Positions 56,501-60,439 of a stretch of 64,000 bases of DNA are shown here, piece by piece (position 1 is the first letter of the stretch; each line of letters begins with the position of its first letter). Source of the stretch: Distichodus sexfasciatus (taxonomy: Eukaryota; Chordata; Actinopteri; Characiformes; Distichodontidae). The notes below the pieces were generated by a model. It did no database searches. It saw nothing but the letters and a program-made list of their open reading frames with translations, and had not been told where the DNA came from. The stretch spans positions 1 to 64,000 of the forward strand of contig JAVGVS010000411.1 of the NCBI GenBank assembly GCA_032718565.1, written 5' to 3'. A program made the translations under genes and the position numbers.

Positions 56501-56878
56501 TACATACTACATGAAATAACTGCAATCCATTATATAATGGACAAAAACAACCAGATAGTTGTCTAAAATTTCATGTAGTGTGTATAAAAACGTAGTTTTC
56601 TTCTCATGTAGTTTTGCCACCTTTTATTTTAACGACGAATATCATAATATATTATCATTTTCTAATGCTAACGTTGATCATTTTCTAATGCTAACGTTGT
56701 CTCCCGTCCTCAGTGTGGCTTTTTCAAACGTTCCAAGTACGACGATAGCGTGCCGAGCTACAGTGCCGTGCGGATAAAGCGGGAGGAGCGCGTTTATACA
56801 GCCGGCAAAAAGCAGCCTGATTCCCCCGAGAAAAAACAGTGGATGACATCTTGGAACGATAACGAGAGCTACTCCTAG
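22761..56878 (+). CDS. itga6: Integrin alpha-6-like subunit gene (spliced, about 25 coding exons)
   Basis: Single-pass membrane receptor subunit that pairs with an integrin beta chain (beta-1 or beta-4 for alpha-6) and binds laminin at the basal cell surface. Translated exons follow the laminin-binding alpha order: seven-bladed FG-GAP propeller with calcium loops (DINQDGF and DLDNNQYPD types), thigh and calf domains, a dibasic RTKR cleavage site, a transmembrane helix, and two alternative tails. WMGVTVQSQGPGGK, GSCQQG and VFGAPG are alpha-6/alpha-7 signatures; alpha-3 is clearly more distant. The B tail and the VRVTVFP...PWWII segment point to alpha-6 over alpha-7. Which fish copy (itga6a, itga6b or an itga6-like ohnologue) is not resolved. 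Exon 1, X1 and exons 6-13 contain single-base frame breaks; the other exons are clean. Exons are listed separately; boundaries come from GT/AG sites and family alignment from memory, with no transcript support. Confidence 0.88.
27692..27915. mobile_element. Probable small hAT-like element
   Basis: Begins TAGAGGTGTGCAAAAAAAAT and contains repeated GAATCG/CGATTC motifs in both directions (AATCGTGATTC, GAATCGAATCGTGA). The right end and target duplication were not found. Confidence 0.4.
28905..29311. mobile_element. Dispersed DNA element with inverted CCCTCCAGGATTTC ends, copy 1
   Basis: Starts CCCTCCAGGATTTCGCC and ends GAAATCCTGGAGGG, inverted termini. Internally has GCGTTTAGAAGACGCAGGA and three copies of ACAACTTTGATAAAA/TCA. 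A second copy in intron 4 is split by the TCTA array. Confidence 0.8.
29781..29990 (-). repeat. tRNA-derived SINE, copy 2 of 4
   Basis: Reverse orientation: ends CTGGATTCGAACCTGCG (reverse box B) then CACCCTACCGTTACG (reverse box A). Body CTGCATTTAACCCATCCGTG is shared with the other copies. Confidence 0.8.
30371..31097. mobile_element. Nested hAT element with transposase remnant, 727 bp
   Basis: Starts TAGAGGTGGGCGATATATCG and ends GGCCAGTTCTA. Identical 8-bp GTGGATGG lies on both sides (30363-30370 and 31098-31105). Carries a transposase fragment on the plus strand. Confidence 0.85.
30763..31098 (+). pseudogene. Fragment of a ZBED-type hAT transposase
   Basis: Open frame of 111 codons. 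Its first part reads AKDTVPTHTVEKPGF, then LDPKYALPSRKYFSE and LPQLYKETRQRI, the conserved stretch of Ac/ZBED-like hAT transposases (STVE--GF--ML, P-Y-LPSR-YF, LY). The catalytic RNase-H-like core and dimerisation region are missing; the end of the frame is transposon terminal sequence. Not a functional gene. Confidence 0.75.
31784..31995. repeat. Dispersed direct repeat, copy 1
   Basis: Shares TTGTGTCATTTTGTGACGCT, CCTGCGCCGCTAAAACC and GGAAATGAAACGGTAT with 32791-33030, about 1 kb apart in intron 1. Likely parts of one transposon family. Confidence 0.75.
32526..32785 (+). repeat. tRNA-derived SINE, copy 3 of 4
   Basis: Head GTTGGTGTTGTAACGGTAGG, box B GGTTCGAATCC, body with CTGCTCCTTCACGGATGGGT, end TCACTCACTTTCACTTTT. 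Forward orientation. Best preserved copy. Confidence 0.85.
32791..33030. repeat. Dispersed direct repeat, copy 2
   Basis: Second copy of the 31784 repeat; begins directly after the SINE and ends near GTAACTCTTCC. Followed by CCGATA/ATCGG-rich sequence of hAT type. Confidence 0.75.
34003..34130 (+). CDS. itga6: Integrin alpha exon 2 (first propeller blade)
   Basis: Acceptor tgtgcag|G and donor GATG|gtgagt bracket 128 bases. They encode LLVGAPRAKKL...TGGLYRCDI...NFDND, matching blade 1 of alpha-6 (LLVGAPRA, GGLY-CDI). The frame is open throughout, phase 2 in and phase 1 out. The TCTG/TCTA microsatellite starts about 30 bases past the donor. Confidence 0.93.
34160..34768. repeat. TCTG/TCTA tetranucleotide array, 0.6 kb (intron 2)
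   Basis: Mixed TCTA, TCTG and TCTC units begin about 30 bases after the exon 2 donor. All three frames stay open as CLSV/YLSI repeats, which are not genes. Confidence 0.95.
35026..35105 (+). CDS. itga6: Integrin alpha exon 3
   Basis: Eighty bases between gtgcag| and |gtcagt. They encode ENPSQESKSNQWMGVTVQSQ followed by GPGGKIV, nearly identical to the alpha-6 propeller. Clean frame; joins exon 2 through a split GAA codon and ends in phase 0. Confidence 0.95.
35203..35464 (+). CDS. itga6: Integrin alpha exon 4
   Basis: 262 bases from ctgcag| to AAAG|gtgagt. They encode TCAHRYQRR...QESRDITGRCYIL...GGDWKFCEGRLRGHERYGSCQQG...VVFGAPGAFNWKG. The cysteine spacing and the VFGAPG FG-GAP motif are those of alpha-6/alpha-7. 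Frame fully open. The exon is far more GC-rich than its introns. It splices to either X1 or X2. Confidence 0.96.
35533..35830. mobile_element. Dispersed element copy 2, left part
   Basis: Starts CCCTCCAAGACTTCGCC and shares CGCAAATTCAT, GTGCAATTTTGACCAA, CGCCAGCGA and CGTTTAGAAGACGCAGGA with 28905-29311. It includes a short CCCGTCCAG tandem at 35566-35592. Interrupted by the TCTA array. Confidence 0.78.
35855..39060. repeat. TCTA-type tetranucleotide array, 3.2 kb (intron 4)
   Basis: Imperfect TCTA units with TCTG and TTCA variants. The longest open frame in the window (1132 codons of YLSI type) is this array read in translation and is not a gene. It sits inside a dispersed element copy. Confidence 0.97.
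39200..39279. mobile_element. Dispersed element copy 2, right part
   Basis: AGAAAAGCTGGTACAAAACA, then ATCTCATCAAAGGCC and GAAGTCCTGGAGGG match the right end of 28905-29311 (AGAAAAGCTGCTGCAAAATG, GAAATCCTGGAGGG). Confidence 0.75.
39420..39457. repeat. CATC microsatellite
   Basis: About nine CATC units just before exon X1. Confidence 0.95.
39481..39622 (+). CDS. itga6: Integrin alpha alternative exon X1 type (mutually exclusive with X2)
   Basis: Encodes VMEHKNNTLIEQGLYDDGPF, then EVSYV, ending VPEQLYL. It aligns with the alpha-6 X1 segment (VEQKNNT...DGPYEV...VP-NSYL). The donor reads TTTA|gtgggt; one G is missing for the shared phase, and the acceptor side (ctcaag) is also one base out, so the ends are approximate. 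It lies only 65 bases before exon X2. Confidence 0.78.
39688..39798 (+). CDS. itga6: Integrin alpha alternative exon X2 type (mutually exclusive with X1)
   Basis: 111 bases from gtttcag| to TTAG|gtttgt. Read in phase after exon 4 they give GVLFMTSVSSKDPDP, then VAANSYLG. This is the counterpart of the alternative propeller exon of alpha-7 that begins G-ILFVTN-DSSDPD and ends NSYLG. The phase matches exon 4 and exon 6 exactly, so it can replace X1. A (TG)n tract sits just before the acceptor. Confidence 0.85.
40036..40724. mobile_element. Probable hAT-like element in intron 5
   Basis: Left end AGGTCGACCGATG and right end AATCGGTCTGACCT are inverted. The interior contains a GC-rich stretch with repeated AACGCC motifs. 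No convincing transposase. Confidence 0.5.
40877..41117 (+). CDS. itga6: Integrin alpha exon 6 (GFSLDSG to DGW region)
   Basis: Starts ccgttag|GC and encodes GFSLDSGKMLTKKGELIVVA, then GAHRANHSGAVVMLRK, matching the alpha-6 blade GFSLDSGKG...GAPRANHSGAVV. After EGEG (about 41035) the frame is disturbed: an FGY...D-DGDG calcium-loop region is visible only by changing frame, and GGAGACGGG is repeated in tandem at 41091-41106. Donor ACTC|gtaagc at 41117. Confidence 0.8.
41176..41382 (+). CDS. itga6: Integrin alpha exon 7 (IGGAVYVYMN blade), frame-disrupted
   Basis: From tttcacag| to AACG|gtttgg. Encodes ADIGGAVYVYMNPKGNW and PIRIDGAK in one frame. In the next frame follow DSMFGLSVENLGDIN and then DGF, after an apparent extra G near 41318-41323. 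An extra C occurs near 41363, and the first codons (expected VVGAP) hold extra bases near 41187-41215. The calcium loop D-N-DG is recognisable. Confidence 0.8.
41400..42309 (+). other. itga6: Start of intron 7, with decayed transposon sequence
   Basis: AT-rich. Bases 42160-42266 contain repeated AATCGAATCG motifs and end CCCAGCCCTAC, resembling a hAT end. No exon seen. Confidence 0.4.
42310..42874 (-). mobile_element. Tc1/mariner relic with transposase C-terminal remnant
   Basis: Inverted ends ACTACCAGTCAAAAGTCGGG and CCAAACTTTTGACCGGTAGT, with TA-rich flanks. The minus-strand frame includes WPPRSPDQTQSRW, a decayed form of the Tc1 transposase signature W-P-SPDLNPIE. Most of the transposase is deleted. 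Confidence 0.82.
43031..43504 (-). CDS. Unidentified 157-codon open frame within intron 7
   Basis: GC-rich stretch in AT-rich intron. The minus-strand product has an arginine run (eight R after EEQAK) and ends VYKDICDV; I recognise no family. The opposite strand also stays open for about 80 codons (43025-43240). Could be a retrocopy, a mobile-element piece or chance. Confidence 0.2.
   Translation of the reverse strand: MLPLRYSSHTPHIWRYCRTWPPIKPHKNHYMKRKFAKGNVNETKKPAVEEQAKRRRRRRRRKSESNNGCSRKGQFPSPEVGFFAATIQQTSGQNCWIRSAFIGLAVFSHERYIFVLRVHGQQIKVHVVNGAKQRGNLLNNSSACFSKTVVYKDICDV
43964..44057 (+). CDS. itga6: Integrin alpha exon 8 (DVAVGAPYDD blade)
   Basis: Acceptor gccag|, donor GTCCAG|gttaag. 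Encodes DVAV-GAPYDDGGAGNVYIYHG, then SKDGLKVKPVQ, matching DIAVGAPYDD-GKVFIYHGS...KPTQ of alpha-6. One G is missing from GTGGAGCTCC near 43975, which breaks the frame. Confidence 0.85.
44166..44288 (+). CDS. itga6: Integrin alpha exon 9 (calcium-binding propeller blade), frame-disrupted
   Basis: Starts ggcag|GTGCTGAAAGG (VLKG) and ends ATACAG|gtgctt. In a shifted frame it reads CFGYS-AGNMDLDNNQYP and then LSDTVAIYR, the FG-GAP and calcium loop of the last blade (alpha-6 FGYSIAGNMDLDRNSYPD, LSDSVTIFR). Bases are missing near 44250-44262. Confidence 0.85.
44412..44511 (+). CDS. itga6: Integrin alpha exon 10 (RPVINI segment)
   Basis: Encodes RPVINIEKSVTTTPKELDFT, then TKNCGDSI, with donor ATATG|gtgagt. 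RPVINI marks the propeller-to-thigh transition in alpha-6. The bases before CCGGTCATC (44422-44429) do not join in frame, suggesting a small insertion. Confidence 0.82.
44640..45455. repeat. Polypurine GAAA-type tract, 0.8 kb (intron 10)
   Basis: Almost only A and G on the plus strand. The opposite strand gives long FLS-rich frames that are not genes. Confidence 0.95.
45529..45594 (+). CDS. itga6: Integrin alpha exon 11 (thigh domain)
   Basis: Sixty-six bases between gtgcag| and ATCA|gtgagc. Encodes CL..LCFKFTSNSAVKDYSP, like the thigh CLQVKSCFEYT. One extra base near 45537 shifts the frame. The exon lies between two long polypurine tracts. Confidence 0.75.
45692..45862 (+). CDS. itga6: Integrin alpha exon 12 (thigh domain)
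   Basis: From tctcag| to CTGCTG|gtacca. Reads MSYSIQVESKRKSLGFPS, then in another frame YFSPRFLRRPTTVSMGILEL followed by ENCATKTLKLL. The family equivalent is EAEKERRKSG...V-F...C-ETLWLQ. The frame changes near 45748-45755. Confidence 0.78.
45985..47130. repeat. Polypurine GAAA/GGAAAGAA tract, 1.1 kb (intron 12)
   Basis: Second A/G tract with longer-range repeats (for example AAAGAATGAAGGGAGGAAGG at about 46143 and 46531). With the first tract it brackets exons 11 and 12. Confidence 0.95.
47414..47547 (+). CDS. itga6: Integrin alpha exon 13
   Basis: Encodes DNVKDKLRGIPIEVSVKILN, then RRKRQTAL and PVLGLQP, matching DNIRDKLRPIPI...PILN of alpha-6. A frame break near 47536-47541 turns the expected LTE into a stop. 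Donor ACCGAG|gtaaac. Confidence 0.87.
47634..47749 (+). CDS. itga6: Integrin alpha exon 14
   Basis: Intact frame between cccag| and CCGCT|gtgaga. Encodes VNFVKEGCGSDHVCQSNLKM, then NFTFC, like the calf segment HFLKEGCG-DNVCNSNLKL. NFT is a potential N-glycosylation site. Confidence 0.94.
47795..48155. mobile_element. Possible hAT-like element in intron 14
   Basis: Left end CTAGGGCTTGGGTA and right end AACCCGGCCCTAG are inverted; GATCGATCC/AATCGAT motifs lie inside. Target duplication not clear. Confidence 0.4.
48983..49139 (+). CDS. itga6: Integrin alpha exon 15
   Basis: Intact frame. Encodes LSEQKEIALEVTVSNLNGDD, then AYETVLVGTFPPSLSYSG, corresponding to KDIALEITVTN...GDDAHEA-L-ATFPDTLTYS. 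Donor AAT|gtgagt. No frame break. Confidence 0.93.
49217..49291 (+). CDS. itga6: Integrin alpha exon 16
   Basis: Seventy-five bases, intact. Encodes IICAANQNGSQADCDLGNPF, then KRDSH, nearly identical to CVANQNGSQADCELGNPFKR of alpha-6. NGS is a potential N-glycosylation site. Confidence 0.95.
49396..49906. mobile_element. TTAA-flanked (piggyBac-like) nonautonomous element, 511 bp
   Basis: TTAA at 49392-49395 and 49907-49910 flanks inverted ends CCCTCCTGTTATG and CATAACAGAAGGG. Subterminal GGGTCAAGTTGACCCA and GGGTCAAACTGACCCATG are also inverted. No transposase. Confidence 0.8.
50071..50660. mobile_element. Second TTAA-type nonautonomous element, 590 bp
   Basis: Ends CCCTTAACATGCCAAG and CTTGGTATGTTAAGGG are inverted. 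TTAA follows on the right (50661-50664); the left flank is TCAA, one change away. Subterminal GGAGGACCCC and GGGGTCCTCCGAGGACCCC occur. Confidence 0.72.
51094..51173 (+). CDS. itga6: Integrin alpha exon 17
   Basis: From ctacag| to AAAAC|gtaggc. Encodes VKFYIILGTGGISLNTTDVD, then VTLQLKT, the equivalent of VTFYLVLST...TPDLDINLKLET. Frame open. Confidence 0.92.
51270..51344 (+). CDS. itga6: Integrin alpha exon 18
   Basis: From tttcag| to TCTGG|gtgagt. Encodes TSDQPPLILTKKANVVIQLL, then LSLSG, like AKAKVVIELLLSVSG in alpha-6. Frame open and in phase with both neighbours. Confidence 0.92.
51546..51648 (+). CDS. itga6: Integrin alpha exon 19
   Basis: From ttgcag| to TTCAGG|gtaaat. Encodes VAKPSQVEFTGAVKGESAMR, then DVGSPIDYEFR, nearly identical to VAKPSQVYFGG-V-GEQAMK...DVGS-IEYEFR. 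Frame open. Confidence 0.95.
51920..52530. mobile_element. Fold-back transposon, 611 bp, with 6-bp target duplication
   Basis: TACGACGGCGTATTAGGGCC at the left is repeated in reverse at the right end. Almost the whole element is an imperfect palindrome. CAAAGG flanks both sides (51914-51919 and 52531-52536). It contains repeated CTCGTAAATTTAC-type motifs. Confidence 0.82.
52865..53041 (+). CDS. itga6: Integrin alpha exon 20 (calf-2)
   Basis: From ccacag| to AAAGAG|gtaccg, 59 codons, open. Encodes IINLGKPLKSFGKAYLDIQW, then GKWLVYLMKI and VNSLKLKE. The family has INLGKPL-NLGTATLNIQW...GKWLLYLVK. It ends just before the cleavage-site exon. Confidence 0.95.
53180..53281 (+). CDS. itga6: Integrin alpha exon 21 (proprotein-convertase cleavage site)
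   Basis: Encodes ESSRALSRTKRDVGDG and then FLDRRKFKVL. R-T-K-R followed by D is a furin-type site, placed exactly where alpha-6 (RKKR|E) is cut into a heavy chain and a disulfide-linked light chain. Frame open, 34 codons. Confidence 0.93.
53505..53727 (+). repeat. tRNA-derived SINE, copy 4 of 4
   Basis: Starts GGGGCAGTTGGTGGCGTAAC (box A region). Box B is deleted: AAGGTCGCCGGTTAAG replaces GGTTCGAATCC. The body matches copy 3. Lies in intron 21. Confidence 0.8.
53841..53951 (+). CDS. itga6: Integrin alpha exon 22
   Basis: From cttacag| to CTAGAG|gtttgt, 37 codons, open. Encodes SCEDGAKCVQIRCPLSGLDS, then LRARLWNGTFLE, the light-chain segment C-V-V-CV-IRCPL-GLDS...RLWNSTFLE. NGT replaces NST as the potential glycosylation site. 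Confidence 0.95.
54160..54258 (+). CDS. itga6: Integrin alpha exon 23
   Basis: From cctgcag| to GCACAG|gtgtgt, 33 codons, open. Encodes DFSNMNYVDILVKASIRMEA, then NIVLKNEDAQ, like EYSKLNYLDILMRAFIDV-A...NIRLPNAGTQ. Confidence 0.95.
54769..54894 (+). CDS. itga6: Integrin alpha exon 24 (transmembrane helix)
   Basis: From gtgttag| to TGGAAG|gtaaaa, 42 codons, open. Encodes VRVTVFPGRKAAQYGGLPWW, then a hydrophobic helix ending LLVFLLWK, which leads into the CGFF cytoplasmic start. PWWII and the helix match alpha-6 closely. From here transcripts choose tail A or tail B. Confidence 0.97.
55071..55139 (+). CDS. itga6: Alternative cytoplasmic tail A exon with stop
   Basis: From ctcccttcag| to TAG at 55137-55139; 22 residues in open frame. 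They start CGFFGKNEP and end KERLTSDA. The C-terminal TSDA is the PDZ-binding end of mammalian alpha-6A (KERLTSDA). Two oddities stand out: the nearly invariant GFFKR is GFFGK, and the middle of the mammalian tail (about 14 residues) is absent. No frame break explains the change. Confidence 0.88.
   Translation, partial: CGFFGKNEPKNEPEKERLTSDA
55477..55482 (+). terminator. Poly(A) signal AATAAA for the tail-A transcript
   Basis: AATAAA lies 338 bases after the tail-A stop and is followed by a T/GT-rich stretch from about 55493. If used, it makes exon A a terminal exon rather than a cassette exon. Confidence 0.5.
55685..56115. repeat. Decayed relative of the 51920 fold-back element
   Basis: Shares ATTCTCTGACATT, GAGAAAGAAAA and GTGGTAAATTTAC-type motifs with 51990-52330, but the ends are not found. 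Lies between tail exons A and B. Confidence 0.4.
56714..56878 (+). CDS. itga6: Alternative cytoplasmic tail B exon with stop
   Basis: From gtcctcag| to TAG at 56876-56878; 54 residues, open frame. Reads CGFFKRSKYDDSVPSYSAVR, then IKREER, ending WNDNESYS, a close match to mammalian alpha-6B (GFFKRSRYDDSVPRYHAVRI...WNENESYS). The canonical GFFKR is intact here. This is the last coding exon. Confidence 0.97.
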   Translation, partial: CGFFKRSKYDDSVPSYSAVRIKREERVYTAGKKQPDSPEKKQWMTSWNDNESYS

Positions 56879-57815
56879 CCATCTGCTTCATCTGCTACCG
56901 TCGCGCCTTAACCGCCTCAAAAAATCATTTCCTAAGCCCTTAAATCCTTCATCTTTGCACATCCAGACTGTAAATACCAAAATGAACAAAAATGACAGGA
57001 AAAGGAAAAGAAAATGCTTTACCTTGTACAAAAATGGATGAAACTGACAAATGTGAAGATGAGCAGTGAGGGGAGGAAAAAACAGGCATTCTTCTGAGAT
57101 CATCTTTGCTTCATGCACATTTTCTTCCTAAAAAAAAGAGAACAAAACATTGTCATTTAATGTTTTCTTAGTACATTTCATATGCTCCATATGTTGTGTA
57201 TATACTTGATCATGTTTTCAAAAAAATAATTATTTATTCTTTTGTTAAGTAAAAAAGCCAAAGATTCCTCATGTTTTTTAAAATACATATTTGTAGGTCT
57301 ATGCAAAAATAATTTACAGAATTCCTAAGGTTCATTCTTTTCAACCGCTTAAAAATGATTTCTTTTAGAGCCCTTTTGGATGAATGTAAATACTTGTTTT
57401 TGTTACTTCTAAATGTTCCTGTATGTTTTTTATTGTTGGTGATTGTAATGACTGGTACAGATTCAGTTTTGTGTTGCCGAATTTATTTGCTACCTACTGT
57501 GGTCCGACTACGCAGAGAGTGCAACGACTACTTTCAATACGACACCTTTCTTCAGTTTTCAAAGGTCACTTTTAGGACATTTTTAATGTAGACTTTTCCT
57601 GACAACAGCATTTTCCATTTACTTACCACCCTTTTCTTAACTATCCAACAATTTGAGAAAATGCTTCTACATTCATTTATTGTCTGAACTGCTCATCAGA
57701 TAATTTGAGAATTTGTTTCTACAGACAAAATGTCATAAGAATAACTGCTGTGGTCCTTTTTCTCCCATTTCTGGTGTGGGCTAATGAACAATAAAGCACA
57801 TTTGTCAAGAATTCT
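56879..57815 (+). other. itga6: 3' untranslated region of the integrin gene with poly(A) signal at 57790
   Basis: AT-rich sequence after the tail-B stop with no coding similarity. AATAAA at 57790-57795 is the first strong signal placed sensibly; the exact cleavage site is not visible. Confidence 0.65.
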
Positions 57816-57971
57816 ATACATGCCTCAAACGAGTGATACGTCTGGATAAGGACAGAGAAAGGGGACTCCATGAACGCATCTATACAAACTTGAACTGGAA
57901 TATTTACAATTTACACTTAACACAAAACGTGGAAAGTGTAAAAAGAAAATGTGTTTCTACTGATTTGTAAG

Positions 57972-58297
57972 ATAATGAATTCATTCATTCATTACCTTAA
58001 CAACTTAATCCATATCGGGGTCACAGAGATAGATGGGGCTTGTCCCAGGACTACAGGTGTAAGGCGGGACCAACGGGCTTGAGGCGGGCACCAACGCACA
58101 GCAGGGCGCACACACACGCACAGAAACACACATTCATACCTTACGGTAACCAATTAGCCTAAACTGCATGATTATGAACTGTCGAAGGGAACCAAAGCAC
58201 CTACAGAAAACCCACGGCAACACAGGGAAAACACACAAACCGCAAATGAAAAGTTGCCATGGCCGACACGAGGATCTTGCTGTGAGGCAGTGGCAAT
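57972..58297 (-). repeat. SINE-like interspersed repeat, copy 2 of 2
   Basis: Reverse of the 14184 family: ATTCATTCATTCATTACC end, GTCCCAGGACTACAGG, CATTCATACCTTACGG and CTTGCTGTGAGGCAGTGGC. Confidence 0.65.
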
Positions 58298-59142
58298 TTT
58301 GGGTTCTCAAGCACCCCTAAATTTGAACTCAGTCAGTTCTCAAAACTTAGATTTGCCAAAATCGTTTTTTAGAAATGGAATAAATGAAGACACGAGTTGA
58401 ATTCTCCTCTGATTGGTTGGTGTGTCTGTGATTGCCTGACTGTTTTAATTCTAATGGGCATTATACTGCAGACTTTACACTGTGCATCTCGGTGTCGTCG
58501 TTCTCAACAGCGAAATGGAAAGGTATGGCTAATGGAGTTAGAATGAATGAAAGGATCGTATTAAAATACAGGTGCAATAGTTGTGGTTCCTGTGGACAAT
58601 TATAAAAGTCCATTTTTGTGCACAACTGGGAATCATTACAGTAGGCTTATCATACCCAGCCCATCAACCGAAATTTAACAAGGTATCTTGTTAATAGCCT
58701 TTATGGTAAGCCCATCACTCAGCCAGCTTTAGTTTGAAAGTGTAAGTCGTTTCTAAAAGATCTTAAATCTGGACTTAACATGGCAACCACACTGTTCAAG
58801 CCGAGAGCCTCCGTCAGCACTGGGAACTGAGCATCCCTAAAGGTCAGATCCTAGAATCACCCCTACTGTGAGGAGACAGCACTGACCACAATACTACATT
58901 TTTTTTAATGCAAATTAAAAAATCACTTTCAGTATAAACAAAACAAGTGCTGCAATCGATTAAATGAGTCCCCAAATAGATCTAATTTCATAATTTCACA
59001 TAGACTTCTCAACAAAGAACACAGCCAAATTAATTTGAGATATTCAGCTAACTTAATCTGACGATTTATACTGCCTTATCGATTCATGCTCCCCTGTCGG
59101 AAACTGCTACTTTATTTACCTTTTACTTCCATAAGCATTGTT

Positions 59143-59199
59143 TTATATATGTGTATATATATTTATATATATACATATATATATATATACAAACACACA

Positions 59200-59249
<50 letters not shown>

Positions 59250-59282
59250 TGCTATATATATATATAGATATAGATATATAGG
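59143..59282. repeat. TA microsatellite
   Basis: Long AT/TA dinucleotide tract with GT and CA interruptions. The surrounding 58300-59690 holds nothing recognised. Confidence 0.95.
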
Positions 59283-59689
59283 TACAGTATTGTTGATTTA
59301 TGATAATTATTAAAAATAAGGGCATGGATTTGTATGTATAATATTGCCTTTTATTTAAAATTTGAGAGGTAGCATTGAATGAGACTGTCAGATAATAATA
59401 ATGCTCTAAAAGTTTCAACATCACAACATTTTTAGTAGCATGCTTAACTAAAAAGAATAATACCTTACTTGTGCATACGGTAATTTAAAAAATAAGTAAA
59501 ATGGCTAAGAAATAACCCAGACGTTTCTAAAGCATTATATTATATTATTCCAAGTAAGTTTGTGTTAAGATGAAGGTTGAAAGACATCTCATTTCTACAC
59601 TGGCACCCACAGTATAGCGTTGCTTATATAATAGATATTCATATGCTTACTTTAGTCAAAATGCATAATAAAAAGGGATTTAAGATGTT

Positions 59690-60215
59690 TTTACTCACCA
59701 CCTGAAGCTTCCAAGTCTCTGTACATTCAAGGTAGCATGGATTTATGGGCGCTATGCGGAGGCAAGACCATGAGATCACACAGATCCGCTGGAGCACAAT
59801 ACATGGGTAGCAAGCATATATTTGACACCAACATCCAACATTCGGGCATCCAACGTGTCCAGATTAAGGTTTAGGGTTCCCGGTCGCCCAAACAGCTATC
59901 TAGGTTGTTCACTTCTCTGTCGTTACTCTCCACAGGTTCGACGACGTTCGTTAGCTGCGCTGTGTTCACCCACATGCTCAAGGGCTAGCTTAGCTAACTA
60001 GCTTGAAAAAGGTCGAAGCAGAAACCAAAATTACCACGTTTAGCCCAACTATAACTGGTTAGTCTCCAAGTATACCCTCAAAAAGGCTGATATTCCACAA
60101 ATCTGTCACGTTTAAAACTAAATTATACTACGCGGTGAACTAGCATCTCTCTCGAACTTTCCATCGCCTTCTCCCTTCACCCCGCCCACTCAACCTCTGA
60201 CCTTGGCTATGATTG
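59690..60215 (-). promoter_or_regulatory. Possible minus-strand promoter and first exon
   Basis: On the minus strand a CCAATCATAG box and GGGCGGGG GC box (about 60215-60180) precede about 450 bases of moderate GC content, ending in a strong donor GGTG|GTGAGTAAA near 59700. No long open frame. A transcript here would run towards the 3' end of the integrin gene. Confidence 0.3.
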
Positions 60216-60439
60216 GTTATCGTTAACAAAATAAAATATTTATTTATTTACATTTATAGCAAATATAGTTTAAATAAATCATAGATTTTTTTTTTTTTTT
60301 TTTAATGTCTGCTGAATTGGTATTTTACAAAATTATTATTTTAATTTACATTTTCTGTTTTTCATTTTCGGTCGAGTTCCAATTAGAAAATCAAACAGAC
60401 GCGACGAGTTGAGAGAGAAAAAAGACAAAAAAAATAAGA

